Assembly: GCF_011777505.1 (NCBI RefSeq)
Contig: NZ_JAATJT010000001.1
Location: forward strand, 1 to 64,000
From: Gaetbulibacter sp. S0825
GTDB taxonomy: Bacteria; Bacteroidota; Bacteroidia; Flavobacteriales; Flavobacteriaceae
Reading direction: 5' to 3'
Length of the DNA stretch: 64,000 bases
Within the stretch, counting starts at the first letter, position 1. Each line of letters begins with the position of its first letter. This document shows positions 52,485 to 62,527 of the stretch, one piece after another. The notes below the pieces were generated by a model that was not told the origin of the DNA, searched no databases, and was given only the letters and a program-made list of their open reading frames with translations. Made by a program: the position numbers and the translations under genes.

Positions 52485-53212
52485 TCGTTTAAGTTAAATT
52501 CTAATATGAAATTCAAACCTTCTAAAAGAAAATTAGAGTTCGCAAATATGCTACTTTTTAATCGCTTTGACAAGAAATCTGAGTCTCCTCCTGTTAAAAT
52601 AACTGTTAAATCTTTATATTTTTTTCGGTATTTATTAACAATTCCATCAATTTCCATTGAAATCCCATTAATAACTCCCGAATGAATTGATTCTTTTGAA
52701 GAATTGCCAATTAATTTTTTTGGTGCTTTTCTTTTCAATAACGGCAAGTTAGCCGTTAAATTATTTAAAGATTTGTATCGTGTTGAAATCCCAGGAGAAA
52801 TAGCGCCTCCTAAATACTCGTTTTTCACATTGATAAAGTCGTAGGTTATGCAAGTTCCAGCATCTATAACTAGTACATTTTTTTTAGGGTAATTTAATAC
52901 TGAAGCACTCACCAGAGCAATTCTATCAACACCCAATGTGTGTGGTGTTTTGTACTTGTTTTTAAAAGGAACTTTAACATCATGATCTAAAACGATGGTT
53001 TCAAGGTGTTTGGCAATATTTGCAAGCTGTTTTTGGCTTAAATTACCAACCGAAGACAATATTGTTTTACTTAAAAGTGGATGTTTTTTTATGAGTTCTT
53101 GAATTTTAATTTCAATCACATCTAAGTCAATAGTCTCTTTATGGACTATTGCACTATCTTGAAAAACAGCAAGTTTCACACTGGTATTACCTACATCAAC
53201 AATTAAATTCAT
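52481..53212 (-). CDS. coaX: Type III pantothenate kinase
   Basis: CoaX phosphorylates pantothenate, the first step of coenzyme A synthesis. Start is ATG 53212 (MNLIVDVGNTSVKLAVF), 243 residues. The ASKHA-type phosphate-binding motif DVGNTSVK is at residues 6-13, TPHTLGVDRIALVSA and VLVIDAGTCITYDFIN hold the PAN and phosphate motifs, and LGGAISPGISTR and VILTGGDSDFL follow. It opens the envelope gene block on the minus strand. It stands divergent from tRNA-Phe. Confidence 0.96.
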   Translation of the reverse strand: MNLIVDVGNTSVKLAVFQDSAIVHKETIDLDVIEIKIQELIKKHPLLSKTILSSVGNLSQKQLANIAKHLETIVLDHDVKVPFKNKYKTPHTLGVDRIALVSASVLNYPKKNVLVIDAGTCITYDFINVKNEYLGGAISPGISTRYKSLNNLTANLPLLKRKAPKKLIGNSSKESIHSGVINGISMEIDGIVNKYRKKYKDLTVILTGGDSDFLSKRLKSSIFANSNFLLEGLNFILEFNLNE

Positions 53213-53261
53213 AAGCAAAATAAAAGATGTAAATTTACAAAACCATTTTTTATCTTTTTAT

Positions 53262-53293
53262 TTTGCGGAATAATAAAATAGGATATATATTTG
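53262..53293 (+). promoter_or_regulatory. Promoter of tRNA-Phe
   Basis: TTTG (53262-53265) and TATATTTG (53286-53293) are 20 bases apart, matching the Bacteroidota -33/-7 consensus closely. The tRNA begins 16 bases after the -7 box. Confidence 0.75.
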
Positions 53294-53308
53294 CATCCGC
53301 TTTAGCGA

Positions 53309-53381
<73 letters not shown>

Positions 53382-53384
53382 CTT

Positions 53385-53417
53385 AAAAACCCTGAAACAT
53401 TTGTCTTCAGGGTTTTT
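53385..53417 (+). terminator. Terminator of tRNA-Phe
   Basis: CCCTGAA (53390-53396) pairs with TTCAGGG (53406-53412), followed by five T residues, immediately after the tRNA. The remaining 140 bases up to 53557 hold no feature I can name. Confidence 0.88.
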
Positions 53418-53557
53418 ATTTTTGTTATCCTTTTGAAACACCTAAATTGAGACTCTCTTTGTATTTTCTTTAAAGGTACTAACCAAAATATCCTTAAATT
53501 GCTATAACTTAAATAGTAATAAATTCCATTCTTTGACCAATCAAAATAGTATCTATC

Positions 53558-55018
53558 ATGCAATCTTTACAAACTAAATTTATAGTATTCGCCTTTTTAA
53601 TTTTAGGTCAAACCATTTTAATCGCTCAAGAAAAACATTATTTCCAGACAGATTTCTCAATTGAAGAATTTGAAACTCGGAGAACCAGAATATTTAATGA
53701 AATTGGCAACAATGCCATTGCACTAATACAAAGTGCACCTAGTGTTGCTGGTTTTAAAGTTTTTAGACAGTCTAACACCTTTTACTATTTGTGTGGTCTT
53801 GAAGAAGGACATGCCTATTTACTCCTAAATGGAAAAAACAGAAGTACCTCTCTTTATTTACCTCATAGAGAAGAAGGCAGAGAAAAAAGTCAAGGAAAAA
53901 TATTATCCGCCGAAGATGCCGACTTAATTATGAAATTAACTGGTGTAAATCGAGTTCGCCCAGTAGAATTTCTTGGAAATGATTTGGTTGGAACTGGGCT
54001 CATTAAAGGAAACACGCCAACGTTATACACACCTTTTAGTCCTGCAGAAACTGGAAATGATAGCAGAGACGAAATACTACATGGTCATGCGCGTGCAGCT
54101 GCTGACCCTTGGGATTCACAAACAACAAGAGAAGCAAGATTTATTAAGCTAATAAATGAACGATTTCCTGAATTTGAAGTTAAAGATTTGTCACCGCTTT
54201 TAGATTCGATGAGATTAATAAAAAGTGAAAAAGAAATTGAAATTATTAGAAAAGCTACCGAAATAGCTGGTCTTGCTATTATGGAAGCAATGAGGTCGAC
54301 TCAACCTGGTGTTTACGAATATCAATTAGATGCAGCTGCAAAGTATGTATTTTATCAGCATGGTTCACAAGGTGATGGTTATCCTGCAATAATAGGAGGT
54401 GGTACTAATGCCTTTATGGGACATTATTTTAGAAAAACCGATGTCTTAAATGATGGTGATTTAGTACTTATGGATTATGCTCCAGATTATCATAATTATA
54501 CAAGCGATGTGACTCGTATTTGGCCAGTAAATGGGAAATTCAATAAGGAGCAAACAGCATTATACGAGTATATTCTTGCATACAGTGATGCCTTATTTAA
54601 ATATATAAAACCAGGGACAACAGCTAATGAAGTCATGGATAAGGCAGCGGCAGATATGAAACAATATCTTGTTGGAAAAACATTTATAAAGCCTGCTCAT
54701 TTAAAAGCTGTGGAAAAGGGTATTACATTTAGAGGTCATTTTCAGCATCCTGTTGGTATGGCTGTTCATGATGTTGGACAAGTAAGGGGAAATGTCAAAC
54801 TTCAACCTGGAATGGTATTTACCATCGACCCGATGATATGGATTCCTGAGGAACGTTTATACATTCGTATTGAAGATGTAGCAGTGGTGACTGAAACTGG
54901 AGTTGAAAATTTAAGCGCTTTTGTACCATCGCTAATAAGCGATGTTGAAAAAACTATAAAAGAAAAGGGGTTGACCGAGTTTAGACCAGCCGAATCATTA
55001 CCACTAAAGAAAAACTAA
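53558..55018 (+). CDS. Exported Xaa-Pro aminopeptidase (M24B)
   Basis: The 486-residue protein has a signal peptide (ending near LIAQ), an aminopeptidase P N-terminal domain (about 30-180) and an M24 catalytic domain. Metal ligands are Asp306 and Asp317 (MDYAPDYHNYTSDVTR), His397 (HFQHPVGMAVHD), and the two Glu residues in TIDPMIWIPEERLYIRIEDVAVV. It removes the first residue from peptides with proline in second place, here outside the cytoplasm, perhaps for peptide feeding. Its stop overlaps that of the convergent threonine-dehydrogenase-like gene by a few bases, with no terminator between. Confidence 0.93.
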   Translation: MQSLQTKFIVFAFLILGQTILIAQEKHYFQTDFSIEEFETRRTRIFNEIGNNAIALIQSAPSVAGFKVFRQSNTFYYLCGLEEGHAYLLLNGKNRSTSLYLPHREEGREKSQGKILSAEDADLIMKLTGVNRVRPVEFLGNDLVGTGLIKGNTPTLYTPFSPAETGNDSRDEILHGHARAAADPWDSQTTREARFIKLINERFPEFEVKDLSPLLDSMRLIKSEKEIEIIRKATEIAGLAIMEAMRSTQPGVYEYQLDAAAKYVFYQHGSQGDGYPAIIGGGTNAFMGHYFRKTDVLNDGDLVLMDYAPDYHNYTSDVTRIWPVNGKFNKEQTALYEYILAYSDALFKYIKPGTTANEVMDKAAADMKQYLVGKTFIKPAHLKAVEKGITFRGHFQHPVGMAVHDVGQVRGNVKLQPGMVFTIDPMIWIPEERLYIRIEDVAVVTETGVENLSAFVPSLISDVEKTIKEKGLTEFRPAESLPLKKN

Positions 55019-55968
55019 GATATTGCTTTCTCTTTTAATTGTAACAACATTTCATTTGTAATAGCTTCCAAGTCATAGGAATGATTCCAATTCCAGTCTT
55101 GTCTTGCTGAGCTATCATCAATGGAATTTGGCCAAGAATCTGCTATTTTTTGTCTGAAATCAGGTGTATAACTAATGGTAAATTCTGGTATTTGTTTGGC
55201 GATTTCATCTGCTAATTCTTGAGGTGTAAAACTTATAGCCGATAAATTATAAGAAGATCTAATTTTTACATCATTAGTATTGGCTTTCATAATGTCCAAT
55301 GTTGCTTTAACTGCGTCTTCCATAAACATCATTGGCAGAGCTGTGCTCTTAGTTAAAAAACAATCATAATGTCCATCACTTATAGCTTTATGAAAAATAT
55401 CAATAGCATAATCAGTTGTGCCACCTCCAGGTAAGGTTTTCCAGCTAATAATTCCAGGATATCTAATACTTCGCACATCAACACCATAGTTGTTAAAATA
55501 ATATTCACACCAACGCTCACCAACTTGTTTGGTAATCCCATATACAGTTGTCGGCTCCATAACGGTTTGTTGAGGTGTGTTAATTTTAGGTGTAGATGGA
55601 CCAAAAACGGCAATACTTGAAGGCCAAAATACTTTTTTTACAGTATTTTCTTTAGCTAAATTAAGTACATTAAATAAAGATGACATGTTTAAATCCCATG
55701 CTTTTTCTGGATATTTTTCACCAGTAGCACTCAACATTGCTGCCATGAGATATATAGTATCTACATTATACTTAAGGACATTTTTCTTAATATCTTCAAA
55801 ATCTTTAGCATCAATAATTTCAAACGGTCCAGAAGCAACAAGAGCTTCATTACTTTCTCTAATATCACTTGCTATTACATTATCAACTCCTAATTGGATT
55901 CTTAATGTATTAGTTAACTCTGAACCTATTTGTCCACAGGCTCCAATAATTAAAACTCTTGATACCAT
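55015..55968 (-). CDS. L-threonine 3-dehydrogenase-like short-chain dehydrogenase
   Basis: The 317-residue extended SDR has the N-terminal Rossmann motif VLIIGACGQIGSEL, the catalytic YGITKQVGE (Tyr-x-x-x-Lys around 143-147) and RYPGIISWKTLPGGGTTDYAIDIF. This block order matches the SDR-type threonine 3-dehydrogenase of Bacteroidota such as Cytophaga, which oxidises L-threonine to 2-amino-3-ketobutyrate with NAD+. No 2-amino-3-ketobutyrate CoA-ligase gene is in the window. Confidence 0.9.
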   Translation of the reverse strand: MVSRVLIIGACGQIGSELTNTLRIQLGVDNVIASDIRESNEALVASGPFEIIDAKDFEDIKKNVLKYNVDTIYLMAAMLSATGEKYPEKAWDLNMSSLFNVLNLAKENTVKKVFWPSSIAVFGPSTPKINTPQQTVMEPTTVYGITKQVGERWCEYYFNNYGVDVRSIRYPGIISWKTLPGGGTTDYAIDIFHKAISDGHYDCFLTKSTALPMMFMEDAVKATLDIMKANTNDVKIRSSYNLSAISFTPQELADEIAKQIPEFTISYTPDFRQKIADSWPNSIDDSSARQDWNWNHSYDLEAITNEMLLQLKEKAIS

Positions 55969-56057
55969 TATTTAGTTTTATTCGTTTTCAAAAATAATAA
56001 GATTTTGAGCATTGCATGAAAATAACACAAAAACTTTTTACAATGCTGCATTAACAA

Positions 56058-56065
56058 TATATTTG
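56058..56065 (+). promoter_or_regulatory. Putative -7 box of the 180-residue lipoprotein gene
   Basis: TATATTTG matches TAnnTTTG and lies 21 bases before ATG 56087. It falls inside the longer open frame, so it supports the shorter gene start. Confidence 0.55.
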
Positions 56066-56086
56066 TGTGATTTAAGTTTTGCTTTT

Positions 56087-56629
56087 ATGTCTAAATTACA
56101 TTTAGTTATTTTTCGTTTTTTTTTGGTAGCAATACTGCTTTCAAATATTCATTGCAGAAATACTGAAGACGAAACATTGGCTACAAAACAAGAAACACAA
56201 ACCGAGCTCACAAGAATTACACCTCAAGATATAACAGATATCAAGTATACGGAATATGTTTTAAGTGATTTAGCACAAAAAGAAGTTGATACTTGGACAA
56301 AATTTAAAGAACTAAGTGTAGAAGTTGAAAATCTTAAAAATGGAAATCTCTCATTTTTTAAAGATGACAAGACTATTCTTCAAGCGCTTATTGCCGATAT
56401 TAAAAATGAAATACCAGAAAGTATAAATAGTTCGTCAATCATTGTACGTCTTTCAGTACTTGAAACAGCAATGTATAAATTTGATGAAACCATAAATCTT
56501 CAAAGTTCTTCAAAAGAGGCTATTATTAAAGATATAGAAAACCTTTTATTAGCTTACAACAACTGTGTTTATCAAATTAATAAGGTTATAGAAAGAAAAT
56601 CTCAAAAAGACTATAGAAACCTAAATTAA
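56087..56629 (+). CDS. Coiled lipoprotein, unknown function
   Basis: The start is ATG 56087 because the signal (MSKLHLVIFRFFLVAILL, lipid Cys23 in NIHC) and the -7 box at 56058 both require it; an open frame extends upstream to 56012 without such signs. The 180-residue protein then has a polar region and mostly helical sequence with heptad-like spacing (for example EVDTWTKFKELSVEVENLKNG and the KEAIIKDIENLLLAYNN stretch). No domain is recognised. It stands alone between the threonine-dehydrogenase-like and M13 genes. Confidence 0.8.
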   Translation: MSKLHLVIFRFFLVAILLSNIHCRNTEDETLATKQETQTELTRITPQDITDIKYTEYVLSDLAQKEVDTWTKFKELSVEVENLKNGNLSFFKDDKTILQALIADIKNEIPESINSSSIIVRLSVLETAMYKFDETINLQSSSKEAIIKDIENLLLAYNNCVYQINKVIERKSQKDYRNLN

Positions 56630-56739
56630 TTAATTTTTTAGGTGAAAATTTAAAATTAAATTCTTGCTTGGTGTAACAAAAAAAGTTTTTAGGCTTCTAA
56701 ATAATAAGTAAATTGTACACTAAATAAATACTATACAAA

Positions 56740-58803
56740 ATGAAAATCAATTCAAAAAGCCTATCGTTATTAAGTCTTTTTGCCTTTTTGGCAATTTTGG
56801 CTTGTAAAGAAGATACTAGCAAAGACACTGCTGAAGTGGAAAAAATTCCAGGAATTATCCTTGAAAACATGGATCCTGATGTAAGCCCTAAAGATGATTT
56901 TTACAATTACGTAAACGGTAATTGGATGAAAACAAATGTAATTCCAGACGATAGAACTCGTTGGGGTGGGTTTGGAGTATTAAGTAAATCAACCGATGAA
57001 GATGTACTTGAGATTATCAAAACATCTAAAGAACTTGGTAAATATGCTGAAGGAACAGACCAAAAGAAAGCGTTATTAATCTTTGAAACAAAACTCGATA
57101 CAGTTGCAAGAGATGAAGCAGGGATTAAACCACTCCAGCCGCTACTTGATGCAATTAATGGCATCAATAATCTTAGTGATATGCAAACTGTATTTGCTAC
57201 AACACTTGGTGTTGATGCACCATTTACAGGAATGGGTGCAGGTCCAGATATGAATAATAGCACCATGAATATGGCATGGGTAGTTTCTGGAGGACTTGGT
57301 TTACAAAGAGACTATTATTTAGAGAACGACGATAATTCTAAGAAAATAAGAACTCAATATGTTGATTTTGTATCAAAAATGCTTCAGTTTATAAATTATG
57401 ACGAAGCAACTTCAAAAGCTGCTGCTGAAAAAATTCTAGCATTAGAAACAAAATTAGCAGAGCCAAGATTAGATAAAGTAGCTAGAAGAGATGCTCGTAA
57501 TATCACTAATCCTATGTCTGTTGAAGAACTACAAGAACTAACACCAGTAATAGATTGGAATAAGTTTATTACAGATATGGGAATAACCAAAACCATATCA
57601 AGAGTAAACGTTCAGGAGCCAAAATACATGAAATATCTTAATGAATTCTTAACTTCTACATCTATTGAAGACATAAAAACGTTAATGACATGGAGCACAC
57701 TTAGATCTAATTCTGGGTATTTAACGACAGATATGGAAAAGGAAAATTGGAACTTTTATGCAAAAACCTTAAGTGGTGCTAAGGCCATGCGACCAGCTGA
57801 AGAAAGAGCCCTACAAACGGTAACTGGAACTGTTGGAGAAGCTATCGGACAATTATATGTTGAAGCTAAGTTTCCGCCAGAAGCAAAAGAAAAGGCTGAA
57901 AAAATGATTGCTGATGTGATAAAAGCTTTTCAAAACAGAATCCAAAAGCTAGATTGGATGAGTGATAGCACCAAAACTAAAGCTATTGAAAAGTTAGATA
58001 AGTTTACAGTTAAAATAGCTTATCCTGATGAATGGGAAGATTATTCGGAATTAATGGTAAAAGAGGGCAACACTTTTGCAGAAAATATGATGGCAGTAGG
58101 AAAATGGGGAATGGATAAAAATTTATCTGAAATAGATGAGCCTATCGATAAAAGTGAATGGGGAATGCCACCACAAATGGTAAACGCTTATTTCAACCCA
58201 ATTAACAACGAAATAGTTTTTCCAGCAGCTATTTTACAACCTCCTTTCTATAACTACACAGCAGATGATGCTGTTAATTATGGTGGTATTGGTGCAGTAA
58301 TTGGGCACGAAATATCTCATGCTTTTGATGATTCAGGATCTAGATTTGACGGTGACGGAAACTTAAAAAACTGGTGGACACCTAAGGATTTAGAAGAATT
58401 TACAAAAAGAGGAGATGCTTTAGCGGAACAATATAGTTCTATTGAAGTTTTAGATAGTGTTTACATTAATGGTAAATTTACCTTAGGTGAAAATATTGGA
58501 GATTTGGGTGGTTTACTTGGAGCTTATGATGGTTTACAACTTAGTTTTGAAAGAAATGGTCGACCAAACGATATTGACGGATTTACTGCAGAACAGCGTT
58601 TCTTTATGTCTTGGGCTACAGTTTGGAGAACTTTAATTAGAGAAGATGCTTTAAGAACACAAATTAAAACAGATCCTCATTCTCCTGGAGTAAATAGAGC
58701 AATACAACCTTTAAAAAACATTGATGCATTCTATGATGCGTTTGATATTAAAGAAGGTGACAAAATGTGGTTAGCTCCAGAAAAACGTGTAAGGATTTGG
58801 TAA
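56740..58803 (+). CDS. M13 family metallopeptidase (neprilysin/PepO-like) lipoprotein
   Basis: The 687-residue protein has a lipoprotein signal (Cys22 in LAILAC) and two M13 domains. The zinc site is HEISH at residues 523-527 with the third ligand in ENIGD (Glu584, Asp588); NAYF and VNYGGIGAVIGHE are further family hallmarks. The C-terminus is RVRIW, with the terminal Trp of the family. It degrades peptides, probably at the outer membrane. A near-match to the ECF-type promoter (GTAAC-N16-CTTC) lies at 56673-56697. Confidence 0.96.
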   Translation: MKINSKSLSLLSLFAFLAILACKEDTSKDTAEVEKIPGIILENMDPDVSPKDDFYNYVNGNWMKTNVIPDDRTRWGGFGVLSKSTDEDVLEIIKTSKELGKYAEGTDQKKALLIFETKLDTVARDEAGIKPLQPLLDAINGINNLSDMQTVFATTLGVDAPFTGMGAGPDMNNSTMNMAWVVSGGLGLQRDYYLENDDNSKKIRTQYVDFVSKMLQFINYDEATSKAAAEKILALETKLAEPRLDKVARRDARNITNPMSVEELQELTPVIDWNKFITDMGITKTISRVNVQEPKYMKYLNEFLTSTSIEDIKTLMTWSTLRSNSGYLTTDMEKENWNFYAKTLSGAKAMRPAEERALQTVTGTVGEAIGQLYVEAKFPPEAKEKAEKMIADVIKAFQNRIQKLDWMSDSTKTKAIEKLDKFTVKIAYPDEWEDYSELMVKEGNTFAENMMAVGKWGMDKNLSEIDEPIDKSEWGMPPQMVNAYFNPINNEIVFPAAILQPPFYNYTADDAVNYGGIGAVIGHEISHAFDDSGSRFDGDGNLKNWWTPKDLEEFTKRGDALAEQYSSIEVLDSVYINGKFTLGENIGDLGGLLGAYDGLQLSFERNGRPNDIDGFTAEQRFFMSWATVWRTLIREDALRTQIKTDPHSPGVNRAIQPLKNIDAFYDAFDIKEGDKMWLAPEKRVRIW

Positions 58804-58820
58804 AATCCGAAAGTAGTATA

Positions 58821-58850
58821 AAAAAAGCAGCTCATTGAGCTGCTTTTTTT
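58821..58850. terminator. Bidirectional intrinsic terminator
   Basis: AGCAGCTC (58826-58833) pairs with GAGCTGCT (58837-58844) around a three-base loop with A and T tracts either side. It separates the convergent M13 and TPR genes. Confidence 0.93.
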
Positions 58851-58864
58851 ATACTAATTATATT

Positions 58865-59572
58865 TTAATTTTCCTTTTTAACTGGTGGTGGAGGTGGATT
58901 TTTTCTAGCAACTAAAGCATTTTTACTTAGCAAAGCTAAATTAAAATTAGGTGCTAAAGCAATTGCTTCATCTAATATTGCAATAGCTCCATCTAAATCA
59001 CTCTGGTTTAATTTATACTTTGATAATCCTCTTAAATAAATAAAAGCAGCTTTTGCAGGCACTTGATAAGGCGTTTGTGAGTCATAATAAGTACGCACCT
59101 CATCATCTTTAGAATTTGCAATACCATATTCAATATTTGCAGTTGCACCTGCAATATCATTTACTTGAATTTTAAGATCTGCCATTTCATAAGCAATCAT
59201 AATATTTGGTGTTCTTTTAAACAATTCTTCAAAATGCACCAATGCTTTCTGCGGTTCATTTAAGGCCTGCAAACTAACTGCTTTAACTTCAACTGCCATG
59301 TTAGAATCGCTTGCGTTTGAATCAATACCTATAGTGTTTAAAGCTTGCATATGCTTACCTCCATTCATATACAAAACTGCTAAAGTATCTTGCCTTGCTT
59401 GATTAGGCGATAGTAAATTTAAATGAGTTAAGGCATTAATAACGCCCTGCATATCTCCTTGCTTTTTCATTTGTGCATAATAGGCTTCATAATGTTTTAA
59501 TAGCTCAGTATTAGTTTGTGCACTGGCTTGAAATGCAACTGCTAAAAATAAAATTCCTATAACTTTTTTCAT
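58865..59572 (-). CDS. Exported TPR protein with proline-rich tail
   Basis: The 235-residue protein has a signal peptide (MKKVIGILFLAVAFQASAQ) and about four to five tetratricopeptide-like helical pairs, with the canonical-looking DLDGAIAILDEAIALAPNFNLAL near the C-terminus. The chain ends in a run of five prolines before VKKEN. It is probably a periplasmic or surface scaffold. It is followed by the terminator shared with the M13 gene. No partner can be named. Confidence 0.85.
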   Translation of the reverse strand: MKKVIGILFLAVAFQASAQTNTELLKHYEAYYAQMKKQGDMQGVINALTHLNLLSPNQARQDTLAVLYMNGGKHMQALNTIGIDSNASDSNMAVEVKAVSLQALNEPQKALVHFEELFKRTPNIMIAYEMADLKIQVNDIAGATANIEYGIANSKDDEVRTYYDSQTPYQVPAKAAFIYLRGLSKYKLNQSDLDGAIAILDEAIALAPNFNLALLSKNALVARKNPPPPPVKKEN

Positions 59573-59639
59573 GTTTATTTATTTAAGGGTTCAAAACTAA
59601 ACAATTAAGTGAAACAATAGTAGTGCCAAAGACTAAATT

Positions 59640-61961
59640 TTAGTTAATATCAATGGTTTTTGTAACTATAACTGCATCATTAAGTATAAATGGTTTTGGT
59701 ATCATTTCTTTAGTTCTTTCTGGAACTGTAAATAATTCATTTGATAATAAATCGAAAGACGCCTCGTAAATTTTAAATTGTGTTTTCTGATCTTTAGGAA
59801 CTGTGAAATTTAAATTTAAAGAATCATTATCAGACACAAAATAACTGAACAGCCTTGTACTTCTTCTATTTTCAAAAGCAAATCCTTCTGGGTTTCCTTT
59901 AGGCACTTCAATTCCATTAGCTTCAAAATCTTTAAACTTAACATCTTTATTTGCATACAAATCAAATCTATTTATCCTTCTTTGCTGCACAACAGATAGT
60001 CTAATATGTCTTAAATCATCAATAATGGTGTCTTTATAGATGGTGATTTTTGATTGCGGAATTTGTTTAGCTTCGGCTTTTTTTGTGTAGGTAAATCCAG
60101 AATTATACTTACTGCTAAAAGTGTTACCTTCATTACTAGAATTAGCTTCATCATCTATAAAATTCTTTGTCCATGCGTCGAGTTTCTTATCATAAGTTGC
60201 CCAATTAGCTGTATTAGTATCTGCATTTAAAACGTACACGAGGCTGTTAGGTTTTGGTCGTTCTTCATTAAAACCAGATTGAAACTGTGCTGAAATTAAA
60301 AAATAAAAGGCTATAAAAAACAGCACATACGACCATCGTTTTTTATGCTTAAAGAAACCAAATACCGATATCATTAGCCCAAAAATTAAAGCAATAAGCA
60401 ACATGGACACCAGTTTAACTGTAATTGAAACAGCTCCAATCTTCATAAAAAATCCTAATGCAACTGGAAAAAGCTTTATAAACGGACTAAAAATAAATAG
60501 CAACGGAAAACACAAAATAGCCATTAATAATAAACTTGGCTTTTGCTGTTTTATAAGAACGAATAAGCTAATTAATGCAAAATACACTGGAATTATAAAA
60601 AAGCTAGCGCCTTCCAAATACTGCCCCACAAGAGCACATATTATTAGCCATATAAAAATTGGCGCTACTAATAAGCTAGCCGTATTGTTTTCTTTATAAT
60701 ATTTGTTATATACACTCGCACAAATACCTATCGCTATTAAACTAAACGCTGCAATGTATGTGTAACCGTTATAGGTAAACTTATGCAACATTTCATAATA
60801 TTGAGGATTCAAAAATTTAATAATCCACCAAAGGATATAGCCAACTATCAAACAACTTATAATAGAAAGAAACAAAGGAATAAAGCCTTTAATCACATCT
60901 TCTTTAATCAATCGAGAAGTCTTAAACCCATAAAAAACAAGAACAATAAATAGTGTTATCGCTAGAATAAACATTGGCCATATTAAAGCATAGTTATAAG
61001 CTATGGTTTTAAATAATGGCACATTGAAATAGATTTTATCTTCGGCACTTTTTAGATTGCTTAAATCTGCATTTGAAAAATGATTTAATAATGGCATTAA
61101 ATAAGAACCCTGATGCTCCAATGTATTTCTGTCTAAACGCTCATAAGTATCATTAGCAGTGTGGTAGTCGTAATGATCGTCAATAAATGCAAAATTGAAA
61201 CTTTCAATATCTCCATCTTCTCTAAATCGTGTGGCATCAGTGTCATTTGGTAATAATTTATAGATACTATAAATTAACGAATAGGCAACTGGATACGACG
61301 GATTTGCTTGCACGAACTCATCTACAAGTTTGGCATTTCCTCCATTAGTTTCTGGCCACATTACAGCTGATCCACCGCTTCCCCTAGCTTCAAAATTTAA
61401 CACTAATCCAACATCTTTTGCCCATCTATGTTTGTTCACAAAAATATCTGCGCCATTAAGCCCTAGCTCTTCAGCATCAGTAATAACAATTATAATATCG
61501 TTTTTTGGTTGTTTTCCACTATTTAAATATGCCCTTAAACTTTCTAGAATTGTAACCACCCCCGAACCTGCATCACTAGCTCCTAGTGATGCTTGTGGTG
61601 CACTATCGTAATGTGATAACAAGAGTAATGCTTTAGTATTATCGCTTCCCTTTATTTTTGCAATAATATTTTTAGGTTTAGACAAATTCCCCCATTCTCT
61701 CATGGAGAAACTTTCCTGAATTTCTACATTTAATCCTAAGTTTTCTAATTCATTAACTATATAATTCCTTACGTTTTCATGTTCGTCACTTCCAACATAA
61801 TGCGGTGCTTTGGTAATTTCTTTAAGATGAATTAAAGCTCGTTCGGTTGAAAATTCGTTCTTATCAGTATTTAAATCAGATATTTTTGAGGGTATGATTG
61901 CTGAAAAACTCCAGTACACAGCAACAATTAATAACACTAATGCTATTGCTTTTTTTATCAT
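59640..61961 (-). CDS. M28 family aminopeptidase with multi-helix membrane domain
   Basis: The 773-residue protein starts with a membrane helix (about 3-23) and an M28 zinc-peptidase domain with His117 and Asp119 (SHYDS), Asp130 (ASDAGSG), the Glu164-Glu165 pair (DAEELG) and a later His in DDHYDYHTANDT. A central block of about eight to nine membrane helices (about 320-560) and a C-terminal beta-rich domain follow, the overall plan of ER-type FXNA/ERMP1 proteins. The peptidase domain should face the periplasm. It is divergent from the CBS-domain gene. Confidence 0.92.
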   Translation of the reverse strand: MIKKAIALVLLIVAVYWSFSAIIPSKISDLNTDKNEFSTERALIHLKEITKAPHYVGSDEHENVRNYIVNELENLGLNVEIQESFSMREWGNLSKPKNIIAKIKGSDNTKALLLLSHYDSAPQASLGASDAGSGVVTILESLRAYLNSGKQPKNDIIIVITDAEELGLNGADIFVNKHRWAKDVGLVLNFEARGSGGSAVMWPETNGGNAKLVDEFVQANPSYPVAYSLIYSIYKLLPNDTDATRFREDGDIESFNFAFIDDHYDYHTANDTYERLDRNTLEHQGSYLMPLLNHFSNADLSNLKSAEDKIYFNVPLFKTIAYNYALIWPMFILAITLFIVLVFYGFKTSRLIKEDVIKGFIPLFLSIISCLIVGYILWWIIKFLNPQYYEMLHKFTYNGYTYIAAFSLIAIGICASVYNKYYKENNTASLLVAPIFIWLIICALVGQYLEGASFFIIPVYFALISLFVLIKQQKPSLLLMAILCFPLLFIFSPFIKLFPVALGFFMKIGAVSITVKLVSMLLIALIFGLMISVFGFFKHKKRWSYVLFFIAFYFLISAQFQSGFNEERPKPNSLVYVLNADTNTANWATYDKKLDAWTKNFIDDEANSSNEGNTFSSKYNSGFTYTKKAEAKQIPQSKITIYKDTIIDDLRHIRLSVVQQRRINRFDLYANKDVKFKDFEANGIEVPKGNPEGFAFENRRSTRLFSYFVSDNDSLNLNFTVPKDQKTQFKIYEASFDLLSNELFTVPERTKEMIPKPFILNDAVIVTKTIDIN

Positions 61962-62061
61962 TTTAGGAAGATTACTTAGTTTTTATAAAAGTAGTAAAAA
62001 TTCAATTTAAAGTAAGTCACAAAAAATTAGTAACTTAAAGGACAACACTAAATTTAATATT

Positions 62062-62526
62062 ATGGGAATAAAAAGTTTTCAAGGTTCTAGGAGAATGCAA
62101 CAAGAGATTGAAACATCTCCTATACAAGTTAAAGATTATATGACCACTAATCTCATCACATTTAAACCAAATCAATCGGTTGAAGAAGTTATTGATTCAC
62201 TTATTAAAAATAGAATTTCTGGTGGTCCAGTAGTTAATGAGAATAATGAATTGATTGGTATTATATCAGAAGGTGATTGTATTAAACAGATTAGCGAAAG
62301 TAGATATTATAATATGCCTTTAAGTAACAGTTCGGTTGAAAAGCATATGGCAATCAATGTTGAAACTATTGATGGAAACATGAATGTTTTTGACGCAGCT
62401 AGTAAATTTTTAGATTCTAAAAGGCGACGTTTTCCAATTGTTGAAAATGGAAAATTAATTGGTCAAATTAGTCAGAAAGATATTTTAAAAGCAGCTTTAA
62501 AGCTTAAAGGTCATAACTGGAAATAA
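62062..62526 (+). CDS. CBS-domain protein
   Basis: The 154-residue protein consists of a short N-terminal tail (MGIKSFQGSRR) and a pair of CBS domains (about 22-80 and 92-150): VKDYMTTNLITFKPNQSVEEVIDSLIKNRISGGPVVNENNELIGIISEGD is the first, and VEKHMAINVETI with RRFPIVENGKLIGQISQKDIL the second. Stand-alone pairs bind adenosyl ligands and act as energy sensors. Its partner is unknown. It converges on the GIDE-like gene with a one-base gap. Confidence 0.92.
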   Translation: MGIKSFQGSRRMQQEIETSPIQVKDYMTTNLITFKPNQSVEEVIDSLIKNRISGGPVVNENNELIGIISEGDCIKQISESRYYNMPLSNSSVEKHMAINVETIDGNMNVFDAASKFLDSKRRRFPIVENGKLIGQISQKDILKAALKLKGHNWK

Positions 62527-62527
62527 T

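Noticed and set aside
56012-56086. Upstream extension of the 180-residue lipoprotein
   Set aside because: A TATATTTG promoter box lies inside it and the signal peptide begins at ATG 56087, so the longer frame is not used.
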